Part shown: piece after piece, positions 1-8,900 of the stretch | Layout of the letters: each line of letters starts with the position of its first letter | Numbering within the stretch: position 1 is the first letter of the stretch | NCBI GenBank assembly: GCA_945876515.1 | Contig: CAMCPF010000078.1 | Coordinates: 1 to 9,759 of the forward strand | DNA from: Candidatus Kuenenia stuttgartensis | GTDB lineage: Bacteria > Planctomycetota > Planctomycetia > Pirellulales > UBA1268 | Length of the DNA stretch: 9,759 bases | Direction of reading: 5' to 3' | Notes under the pieces: generated by a model | The model's database searches: none | What the model saw: the letters and a program-made list of their open reading frames with translations, nothing else | Told to the model about the DNA's origin: nothing | Made by a program: the position numbers and the translations under genes

Positions 1-579
1 CGAGCCGGCGGTCTGGCAGCGGGCCCTCAACGCCCACCTTCCTGCCGATATCACCGTGACCGCGGCCGATCCCGCGCCGCCGGGCTTCGATCCCGTGTCA
101 GCCGCGGTCCGCAAGCGCTACCGCTACCGGATCCACGACGCCGAGCCGAAGCCGGTGCTCACGCGGCACCTGGTCTGGCGATGGCGGGGTCGCCTCGACG
201 TGGCCGCGATGGCCGCCGCGGCCGGGGCCCTCGTGGGCGAGCACGACTTCACGAGCTTCGAGACCACCCCGTCCACTCGGCTCTCGAAGGTGCGCACGAT
301 CCACTCGCTCGAGGTGTTTCGGCCGCCGCCGGCCGCCGACCCGTTCGGGGCCGAGGCCTGGATCGAAGTCGAGGGCAACGGTTTTTTGTACAACATGGTG
401 CGGATCATCGCGGGGTCGCTCGTGATGGTGGGCGCGGGACGGCGCAGTCCGGGTTGGCTGGCCGACGCTCTCGCGGCCCGGAGCCGTCCGGCCGCCGGAC
501 CTACGGCGCCGCCGGAGGGGCTCGTCCTCGTCTCGATCCAACTCGCCCCCGACCTGCCACCTCACCCCGCCTCGTCGCC

Positions 580-1428
<849 letters not shown>

Positions 1429-1523
1429 CCGAACGCGGAACACGCCGCCAGTTTCCCGATTGACGTGGGCCCCGTGCAGCCGGGAAAATCCAGGCTCAAC
1501 TCCTCCCTTCGAGACCGCTTCGC

Positions 1524-2495
1524 ATGGCCGCCGGACTTCACCGCCTCCCGCTGGAAAAGCCGATCTACGAACTCGAGGACCGGATCGCCGCACTCGAGGC
1601 GGCGCCGCTCGGCGGCCAGCAGCAGGAGGAGCTCCGCCGGCTCAGGCGTGAGCTCGTGGAAGTGCAGCGGAAGATCTTCGGCGACCTCGATCCCTGGCAG
1701 ACCGTCGAGGTCGCCCGCCACCCCGACCGGCCCAAGACGAGCGACTATCTGCAGCTCGTGTTCGACGAGTTCGTGGAGCTTCACGGTGACCGGGCCTTCG
1801 GTGACGACCGGGCGATGCTCACCGGGTTCGCCAAGCTCGACCAATACAAGGTGATGGTGATCGGCCACCAGAAGGGCAAGACGCTCGCGGAGCGGCAGGC
1901 CTGCCACTTCGGCTGCGCCCATCCGGAGGGCTACCGCAAGGCGATGGGCAAGATGCGGCTGGCGGCCAAGTACGGCCTGCCGGTGATCTGCCTGATCGAC
2001 ACGCCCGGCGCCTATCCGGGCGTGGGGGCCGAGGAGCGGGGCCAGGCGCAGGTGATCGCGGAGAGCATGTTCCTGATGGCCTCGCTGCCGGTGCCCGTCG
2101 TGTGCGTGGTGATCGGCGAGGGGGGCTCGGGCGGGGCGCTCGGGATCGGTGTGGGCGACCGGGTGGCGATGCTCGAACATGCCTACTACAGCGTGATCAG
2201 CCCGGAGGGTTGCGCCGGGATCCTGTGGAAGAGCGTGGAATACAAGGCCGACGCGGCCCGTGCGCTGCGGTTCCGGTCGCGGGACCTCGCCGCGTTCGGC
2301 GTGGTGGACGCCGTGATCGAGGAGCCGGCCGGCGGCGCCCATCGGCATCCGGGGCAGATGGCGATGCGGCTCAAGACCTATCTCGCGCGGTCACTCCGCG
2401 AACTGGTGGCCCGTCCGGCCGACGTGCTCGTGGCCGAGCGGTACGATCGGTTCCGCAAGCTCGGCGTGGTCGTCGAGGAAGGCCAGCCGGCCTGA
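1524..2495 (+). CDS. accA: Acetyl-CoA carboxylase carboxyltransferase, alpha subunit
   Basis: AccA pairs with AccD to transfer the carboxyl group from carboxybiotin on AccB to acetyl-CoA, making malonyl-CoA for fatty acid synthesis in the cytoplasm. The 323-residue product matches the usual length (about 319 in E. coli). The N-terminal helical segment reads LEKPIYELEDRIAAL. The crotonase-like core then contains GHQKGKTLAER, HPEGYRKA, LIDTPGAYPG, the glycine-rich GEGGSGGAL loop (residues 198-206, oxyanion-hole region) and SVISPEGCAGILWK. All family blocks are intact. ATG 1524 lies about ten residues before the conserved LEKPI segment, so it is the natural start, although no clear Shine-Dalgarno sequence precedes it. 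A 95-base gap separates it from the kinase gene. accD is not adjacent here, which is common outside a few operons. Confidence 0.97.
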   Translation: MAAGLHRLPLEKPIYELEDRIAALEAAPLGGQQQEELRRLRRELVEVQRKIFGDLDPWQTVEVARHPDRPKTSDYLQLVFDEFVELHGDRAFGDDRAMLTGFAKLDQYKVMVIGHQKGKTLAERQACHFGCAHPEGYRKAMGKMRLAAKYGLPVICLIDTPGAYPGVGAEERGQAQVIAESMFLMASLPVPVVCVVIGEGGSGGALGIGVGDRVAMLEHAYYSVISPEGCAGILWKSVEYKADAARALRFRSRDLAAFGVVDAVIEEPAGGAHRHPGQMAMRLKTYLARSLRELVARPADVLVAERYDRFRKLGVVVEEGQPA

Positions 2496-2522
2496 CGCGG
2501 GCGTGCGTTGGCCCCGGATTCC

Positions 2523-2526
2523 AGGA
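2523..2526 (+). promoter_or_regulatory. Ribosome binding site (AGGA) for the DUF1549/DUF1553 gene
   Basis: AGGA lies nine bases before ATG 2536. It favours this start over the in-frame GTG at 2503, which would add 11 residues ahead of an otherwise well-formed signal peptide. A further in-frame ATG at 2542 is also possible. Confidence 0.45.
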
Positions 2527-2535
2527 ATCTGTGCC

Positions 2536-4530
2536 ATGAACATGAATCAGTTGACGCGGTTCCTCGCCTGGGCCGGGGCTTCCGTGACGCTCCTGGCCGG
2601 TCTTTGCCTGACCACGGTGGATCTGCAAGGGGCCGATCAGTCGGGAGACCGCAGGGCGGCCCGCAAGGCGGCTCGGGACGGGGCCCGGCCCTCACGGCTG
2701 CCCGAGGCCGTAATGGAGAAGCCGCGGCGGCCGCCGTTCGAGGTGGCCCTGGTCGATCGTGCTTCCCGGCCCGCGGTCGCGACCGCCGCTGAACGGATCG
2801 ACGCCCTGCTGGCGGAGCACTGGCGCGAGCACGGCGTCAAGCCCTCCCAGAAGCTCACCGACGAGCAGTTCGTGAGGCGGGCCTACCTGGAACTCGCCGG
2901 TCGGATCCCCACCCACGACGAGGCGGTGAAGTTTCTCAGCGCGCGGGGCGCGGCCAAGCGGTCCGAGCTCGTGGACCGGCTGCTCGAGAGCCCCGACTAT
3001 GTCAGCCACTTTTACAACTGGTGGGCCGACATCCTTCGACTGGCGGAGCGGCCGCAGAAGCAGTTCCCCTTCGAGCCTTATCTCTCCTACGTGAAGGAGG
3101 CGATCCGCACCAACAAGCCTTACGACGAGTGGATGCACGAGATGCTCACCGCCGACGGCCGGATCTGGGAGAACCCGGCGGTGGGCTTCCAGCTTCGCGA
3201 CCAGGGGATGCCGCTGCCGTACGTCGACAACACCGTGCGCGTGCTGCTCGGCACGCAGATCGGCTGCGCTCAGTGCCACGACCATCCCTTCGACCACTGG
3301 ACGCAGCGGGAGTTCTACGAACTGGCCGCGCTCACCTCCGGCACCCGGATGCGGCTCGGGGCAGAGGGGGCGAAGACGATGAAGAACCGGGAGCCCGTGA
3401 GCCCGCACACCCGGGAACTGCTCCGCGAGGTGCGGGCAACCAACGCCCCGAACGCCGCGGCGATCGCGCAGTTCGTCCTTGCCAACGCCACGTCGGTGAG
3501 CTATCGCGATGAGCCGCTCAGGCTGCCCGCCGACTACCAATACGACGACGCCGAGCCACTGGCGGCGGTCGAGCCGAAGGTGCTCTGGGGTGAGGTGCCG
3601 GCCTCGGCCCACGCGGCCGGGGGGCGCGAGCGGTTCGCGGCCTGGATCGTCGCCCATGACAACCGGCAGTTCGCCCGGACGATCGCCAACCGCCTCTGGA
3701 AGAAGCTGATGGGCGTCGGCCTCGTCGAGCCGGTCGACGACTTTCGCGAGGAGAATCCGGCCAGCCATCCGGCCCTGCTCGAGCACCTCACCGACGAGAT
3801 GCTGCGGCTCGACTTCGATCTGCGGGACTTCGTGCGGATCCTGGTCACGACCGATGCCTGGCAGCGGCGGGCCGTGCTCCACGATCCCTCGGCCGGCGAG
3901 CCCTTTCGGTTCACCGGGCCCGCCCTTCGGCGGATGACGGCCGAGCAACTCTGGGACTCGCTCCTGGTGCTCATCGCCCATGACCCGTGGAGCGTGCAGC
4001 GGCCCACGGCGTCCGACATCGCCGCCGCCGCCAGCCTCGACATCGAGCGGGCCGACCTCGCCGCGGTGATCGCCAAGCAGCAGGAGTTCATGGCCCGTTA
4101 CCAACCGGGCCGCTACCAGCGGTCGCTCGCAGCCGTCTGTGGGTACAACGGCCAGCTGCTCGTGCGGGCCAGCGAGCAGCCCGCGCCGTTGCCGCTGGGC
4201 CACTTCATGCGGCAGTTCGGCCAAAGCGATCGCGAGACGATCGAGGGCTCCAGGCAGGTGGCGACGGTGCCGCAAATCCTGGCGATGTTCAACGGGCCGA
4301 TCACGCACGCCATGCTCGAGAAGGGATCGGTGATCTACGACGAGGTCACGTCCCGAGGGCCTGAGCAGGCGATCGACGTCGTCTTCCTTTCCGTGCTCAC
4401 GCACCGGCCGTCGGCCGAGGACCGGCGGTTCGCCGTCCAAGAGGTGCTCACGGCCGAGAATCGGGCTGCCGGTTTCGGCAACGTGATCTGGGCCCTGCTC
4501 AACACCCGCGAGTTCATCTTCATCCAGTAA
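2536..4530 (+). CDS. Exported DUF1549/DUF1553 domain protein
   Basis: The 664-residue product starts with a short charged region, a hydrophobic stretch (about residues 9-27) and a plausible cleavage site near QGA/DQ (31-34), so it is probably secreted or periplasmic. A basic, low-complexity linker follows. DUF1549 spans about 87-275, with FVRRAYLELAGRIPT, NKPYDEWMHEMLTADG, and the CAQCHDHPFDHWTQ block whose CxxCH is at 244-248. DUF1553 spans about 364-660, with ERFAAWIVAHDNRQFARTI, NRLWKKLMGVGLVEPVDDF, and a closing LLNTREF motif. Many relatives carry an N-terminal planctomycete cytochrome c domain; this one has none. The biochemical role of these domains is not established. The downstream DUF1501 gene, 14 bases away, is the usual partner, suggesting they act together outside the cytoplasm, perhaps on polymeric or sulfated substrates (inference). 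The family assignment is firm; the function is unknown. Confidence 0.92.
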   Translation: MNMNQLTRFLAWAGASVTLLAGLCLTTVDLQGADQSGDRRAARKAARDGARPSRLPEAVMEKPRRPPFEVALVDRASRPAVATAAERIDALLAEHWREHGVKPSQKLTDEQFVRRAYLELAGRIPTHDEAVKFLSARGAAKRSELVDRLLESPDYVSHFYNWWADILRLAERPQKQFPFEPYLSYVKEAIRTNKPYDEWMHEMLTADGRIWENPAVGFQLRDQGMPLPYVDNTVRVLLGTQIGCAQCHDHPFDHWTQREFYELAALTSGTRMRLGAEGAKTMKNREPVSPHTRELLREVRATNAPNAAAIAQFVLANATSVSYRDEPLRLPADYQYDDAEPLAAVEPKVLWGEVPASAHAAGGRERFAAWIVAHDNRQFARTIANRLWKKLMGVGLVEPVDDFREENPASHPALLEHLTDEMLRLDFDLRDFVRILVTTDAWQRRAVLHDPSAGEPFRFTGPALRRMTAEQLWDSLLVLIAHDPWSVQRPTASDIAAAASLDIERADLAAVIAKQQEFMARYQPGRYQRSLAAVCGYNGQLLVRASEQPAPLPLGHFMRQFGQSDRETIEGSRQVATVPQILAMFNGPITHAMLEKGSVIYDEVTSRGPEQAIDVVFLSVLTHRPSAEDRRFAVQEVLTAENRAAGFGNVIWALLNTREFIFIQ

Positions 4531-4544
4531 TCAGCGAGTCAGCC

Positions 4545-5858
4545 ATGTCAGCCACGCATTGTTCGGCCCCTGCGAGCCTACACGCCACGCCCCGCCAGCC
4601 GCGGTCGCTCTCGCGCCGCGACCTGCTCGGCACCGCTGCCCGGGCGGCCTTCGGCGTCGGCCTGTGCCCCGCCTTCGCGGCCCGACTGGCGGCGACCGAG
4701 GCGGCGGGGAAGGGGGGGGTCAACGTCATCTATCTGATGATGCGGGGCGCGATGAGCCACCTCGACACCTTCGACCCCAAGCCGGGCAGTGAGTCGCAGG
4801 GGGAAACCGAGGCGATCGCCACCAAGACGCCTGGAATCCGCTTCGGCTCGACCCTGCCCCGACTCGCCGGCATGTCCGAGCGGCTGGCGGTGATCCGCTC
4901 GATGACCACGGAGACCGCCGACCACCAGCAGGGCACCTACCTGATGCGGACGGCCTACCCGCAGATCAACAGCATCCAGCACCCATCGTTCGGGTCGTGG
5001 CTGCTCCACGCCGCGGGGCCGCGGAGCCGTGAGCTGCCCGGCTTCGTGCTCGTCGGCAACGGCAACGAGCACCCCGGGCCCGGCTTCCTCGACCCCAAAG
5101 TCACTCCGGTGCCCGTGGCCGATCCCGAGAGCGGCCTCGAGAACACCGTCCGGCCCGCCTACCTGTCGCAGCAGAACTTCGAGCGGCGGCTCTCGCTCGC
5201 CGACCGGATCGACCGCGACTTCCGCCTGCGCTACGCCGGCCCGCAGATCGCGGCCTACGACCAGCTCTACAAGGACGCCGTCCGGCTGCTGGGCAGCGTG
5301 GACCTGGAGGCCTTTGACATCGCCCGCGAGAAAGAAAAGACCCGGGAACAGTACGGCCTGTCGCGGATCGGCCAGGGCTGCCTGCTCGCCCGCCGCCTGG
5401 TCGAGGCCGGCGTGCGGTGCGTCGAGGTGGAGTTCGGCAACTGGGACATGCACCGCGACATCTTCGACGAGCTACCCGGGCACGCGGGCCAGCTCGACGC
5501 CGCCCTCGCCGGCCTGCTCGACGACCTGGATTCGCGGGGCATGCTCGACACGACGCTGGTGGTGCTGGCGACGGAGTTCGGTCGGTCGCCCGGAATCAAC
5601 GACAACGCCGGCCGTGACCACCACCCGGCGGTCTTTTCCTGCCTGCTGGCCGGGGCGGGCATCAAGCCGGGCGTGGTCCACGGCGCCTCCGACGAGCGGG
5701 GCCATTCGCCCGACCGCGATGCCGTCTCGGTGGCCGACTTTAATACCACGATCGCGGCGGCCTGCGGCCTGCCGTACGAGAAGGAGTTCGAAGCCCCCAA
5801 CGGCCGCCCCTTCAAGATCGGCGGCGGCGGCACCCCGATCGCCGCCGTGCTGGCCTGA
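4545..5858 (+). CDS. Tat-exported DUF1501 protein (sulfatase/alkaline phosphatase superfamily)
   Basis: The 437-residue DUF1501 protein has a twin-arginine signal: SRRDLL with the arginines at 24-25, then the hydrophobic stretch GTAARAAFGVGL. It is therefore predicted to be exported folded through the Tat system, in keeping with a cofactor- or metal-containing enzyme. DUF1501 landmarks follow in order: VIYLMMRGAMSHLDTFDPKP (61-80), KTPGIRF, the ADHQQGTYLMRTAYP segment, EVEFGNWDMH, ATEFGRSPG, GRDHHPAVFSCLLAGAG (356-372), and the C-terminal GRPFKIGGGGTPI. The His/Asp-rich GRDHHP block is a candidate metal site by analogy with the superfamily. The start ATG 4545 is only 14 bases after the upstream stop, so the pair is very likely one transcript. 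A run of eight Gs at 4712-4719 falls in codons just after the signal peptide. The substrate is unknown; sulfate or phosphate ester hydrolysis is a superfamily-level guess. Confidence 0.93.
   Translation: MSATHCSAPASLHATPRQPRSLSRRDLLGTAARAAFGVGLCPAFAARLAATEAAGKGGVNVIYLMMRGAMSHLDTFDPKPGSESQGETEAIATKTPGIRFGSTLPRLAGMSERLAVIRSMTTETADHQQGTYLMRTAYPQINSIQHPSFGSWLLHAAGPRSRELPGFVLVGNGNEHPGPGFLDPKVTPVPVADPESGLENTVRPAYLSQQNFERRLSLADRIDRDFRLRYAGPQIAAYDQLYKDAVRLLGSVDLEAFDIAREKEKTREQYGLSRIGQGCLLARRLVEAGVRCVEVEFGNWDMHRDIFDELPGHAGQLDAALAGLLDDLDSRGMLDTTLVVLATEFGRSPGINDNAGRDHHPAVFSCLLAGAGIKPGVVHGASDERGHSPDRDAVSVADFNTTIAAACGLPYEKEFEAPNGRPFKIGGGGTPIAAVLA
4712..4719 (+). repeat. Homopolymer run of eight G inside the DUF1501 gene
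   Basis: Eight consecutive Gs encode part of the K-G-G-V stretch (residues 56-59) just after the Tat signal. Such runs are prone to replication slippage and to sequencing error. A length change would shift the frame and remove the whole enzyme domain. Confidence 0.9.
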
Positions 5859-5867
5859 GCCGGTCCA

Positions 5868-5881
5868 GGCGGCGGGCCGCC
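5868..5881 (+). terminator. GC-only hairpin after the DUF1501 gene, possible weak terminator
   Basis: A perfect inverted repeat (GGCGGC, two bases, GCCGCC) begins ten bases after the DUF1501 stop codon. No T-run follows, so it is not a classical intrinsic terminator. Short GC palindromes also arise by chance at this base composition. Confidence 0.2.
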
Positions 5882-5905
5882 TCGCGATCCCCTCGTGGGA
5901 GCGGG

Positions 5906-5911
5906 TATGCT
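5906..5911 (+). promoter_or_regulatory. Possible -10 element (TATGCT) before the restriction-modification gene
   Basis: TATGCT ends seven bases before ATG 5919, the distance expected between a -10 box and a transcription start. This would give a leaderless message starting at that ATG. No convincing -35 hexamer is visible. If real, this promoter overlaps ATG 5907 and excludes it as the start, so the two readings compete. Confidence 0.25.
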
Positions 5912-8900
5912 CGGGCCCATGCGCGAGGCGAGCGGCACTGAATCAAAGCACGTAGCAGGGCAGGGGAGCGGTGCCGACGCCGCACTCGAAGCCTTCATCG
6001 CCCGCTGGGGCACGAGCGCCGGCGCGGAGCGGGCCAACTACCAGCTGTTTCTGGCCGAGCTCTGCGACCTGCTCGGCGTGCCGCGGCCCGATCCGAGCGT
6101 GGCCGATGAGGCGGTGAACCGCTACGTGTTCGACAAGGCGGTGACGTTCCAAAACCCCGACGGCAAGACCTCGACGGGCTACATCGATCTCTATCGCAAG
6201 GGGGCCTTCGTCTGCGAGACGAAGCAGTCGGTGGCCCGCGAGGCCAAGGATCCGCTCTCCGTCGCCGATCCGGCCGCCCCCAAGGCCCGCCGCAAGAGCG
6301 GCACGAGCGTGCGCGGCACGGCCGGCTGGGACGACTCGATGATCGCCGCCCGCGGCCAGGCCGAGGGCTACGTGCGGGCCCTGCCCGACGACAACCCGCC
6401 GTTTCTGCTCGTGATCGACATCGGCCACTCGTTCGAACTGTATGCCGACTTTTCCCGGCTGGGGAAGGTCTACACGGCGTTTCCCGACGCCCGCAGCCAT
6501 CGCTTCGGCCTCGACGATCTTCGCGACGCGGGCATTCGCGAGCGGCTCACGACGCTCTGGCTCGACCCCTTAACGCTCGACCCGGCCCGCCATTCGGCGA
6601 AGGTCACCCGCGAGATCGCCGGCCGGATCGCCGTGCTCGCCCGGCGGCTCGAAGCCAAGGACTACGAGCCGGAGCAGGTGGCCTGGTTCCTGATCCGCTG
6701 CCTGTTCACGTTTTTCTCGGAGGATGTCTGCCTCACGCCGCGGGGCGGGTTTACGAGCCTCTTGGAGAGCCTGAAGGATTCACCCGAGCAGTTCGTGCCG
6801 CTGGTCTCGGAAGTCTGGAAGACGATGGGGCAGGGGGGCTTTTCGACGGCGCTCCGCACCCGGATCAAGCAGTTCAAGGGCTCGATCTTCCGCGAGCACG
6901 ACCCCTTGCCGCTCGACGCCGAGGAGATCGGCCTGCTCATCGACGCCGGCCGCTGCGACTGGAAGGACGTCGAGCCCGCGATCTTCGGCACGCTCCTGGA
7001 GCGGGCCCTCGACCCCCGGGAGCGGCACAAGCTCGGGGCCCACTTCACGCCGCGGGCGTATGTGGAGCGGCTGGTCGTGCCCACGATCATCGAGCCGATC
7101 CGCGATGACTGGGAGGCGGCCCGGGCGGCGAGCCTGGCCGAGGCCAACGCCGGCCGGCTCGAGCAGGCCAGGGGGGAGGCCCGCAAGTTTCTCGACGAGG
7201 TGACGGCGCTCCGCGTGCTCGACCCGGCCTGCGGTACGGGCAACTTTCTCTATGTGTCGATGGTGAAGCTCAAGGAAATCGAGGCCGAGGCCCGCGACTG
7301 GCTCGGGCAGCTCGGCGAGACGCAGGCCGATCTCGAGCACATGGAGCGGACGGTCGATCCCCGGCAGTTCTTGGGGATCGAGATCAACCCCCGGGCCGTG
7401 GCGATCGCGGAGGTGGTGCTCTGGATCGGCTGGCTCCAGTGGCACTTGCGCGACCGCAAGAGCCCGGAGAGTTTTTCCGAGCCGATCCTGCAGGCCTACG
7501 GCAACATCGAATGCCGCGATGCGCTGCTGGAATACGACAGGAAGGAACTCGTCCGCGACGACGCGGGAAAACCAGTCACGCGGTGGGACGGTGTGACCAT
7601 GAAAAAACATCCGGTGACGGGCGAGGACGTGCCCGACGACACGGCCCGCGTGGCGGTCGAGCGGTACGTGAACCCGCGCAAGGCCGACTGGCCAAAGGCG
7701 GATTTTGTGGTGGGCAATCCACCGTTCATCGGCAACAAGCGGATGCGGGCGGTGCTCGGGGATGAGTACACCGCGACACTGCGGACGACGTACGACGACG
7801 TCCCAGAGACTGCGGACTACGTCATGTATTGGTGGGACAAGGCTGCGAGGCTGACGCGTGCAGGGGTCCTGCGCCGGTTTGGACTGATTACGACCAACTC
7901 GATTACACAGACTTTCAATCGAAGAGTCGTTGCAGAACACCTCGATGCTCCGAAGCAGCCCCTGGGAATTGCGTTCGCAATAAGTGATCACCCATGGGTA
8001 GACGCCACCGAAGGTGCAGCAGTTCGGGTGGCCATGACCACAGGATGCATTTCCGCGCGTTCCGGACGGCTCATCGAGGTGGTCGAGGAGGACGGCACCG
8101 AGGACGACGCGGCCAGTCTGCTACGCGACAAAGCATTTGCGCGAATAAGTGCAGACCTAGAAGCTGGAACCGCCGCCGCTGCAAGCGCGTGCGTGCCTCT
8201 GAAGGCAAACACGGAACTCTGCTTCCAGGGCTGCAAGCTCTCCGGCAAGGGGTTTCTTATCGACGCCCCAACCCGCGAGACACTGGTTCGACATGATCCC
8301 GCCGTCGCGCGTTTCCTGCGCGTCCTTGTTGCCGGTAGTGACATCACGAAAACCCCTGAACGAAGGCACGTCATCGACTTCTTTGGCCTGTCGGAGAGCG
8401 ACGCGCTTAAGGAGTTTCCGGCTGGCCTCCAAATCGCCCACGACCGGGTGAAGCCCGAGCGCGACGAGAACAAGCGGGATTCGTATCGATTGAACTGGTG
8501 GATCTTCGCTGAGCCACGGCCAAAGATGCGTCGAGCTTGTCAGGGGCTACGTCGCTTCATCGGAACGTCCGAAGTCGCAAAGCACCGCGTCTTTGTCTTC
8601 TTCGATTTGCCAGAATGCCTGGCCGACGGGTCGCTTGCAGCGATCGCCGTCGATGACGGGTACGTTCTTGGCGCCTTGAGCAGCAAATTGCACGTCAAGT
8701 GGGCACTCACTACTGGCGGCCGCATGGGCATTGGCAACGACCCGCGATACCAAAACGGGCCCTGCTTCCTGCCATTCCCGTTCCCGACCGCGACCGAGCC
8801 GCAGAAACACCGGATCCGTGAACTCGGCGAGGCCCTCGATACGCACCGCAAGAAGCAGCAGGCGGCGCATCCGGGGCTGACCATCACGGGGATGTACAAC

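Noticed and set aside
1460..1490. TTGACG resembling a -35 box before accA
   Set aside because: No acceptable -10 hexamer lies 16-18 bases downstream; the nearest A-rich stretch is a poor match at the wrong distance.
3265..3279. CxxCH at residues 244-248 of the DUF1549 protein read as a full cytochrome c domain
   Set aside because: The motif belongs to the conserved DUF1549 block (CAQCHDHPFD). No surrounding cytochrome c fold or distal Met ligand is evident, so haem binding is only a possibility.
2692..4440. A 582-codon open frame on the minus strand, opposite the DUF1549/DUF1553 gene
   Set aside because: Its translation shows no recognisable family and the plus-strand frame is a clear domain protein. 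Long antisense open frames are expected in sequence this GC-rich.
5029..5955. A 308-codon plus-strand frame overlapping the DUF1501 gene
   Set aside because: It is a Ser/Arg/Thr-rich out-of-frame translation of the DUF1501 coding sequence.
6780..7991. A 403-codon minus-strand frame opposite the restriction-modification gene
   Set aside because: It is a composition shadow of the plus-strand nuclease-methyltransferase, whose motifs lie in the coding frame.
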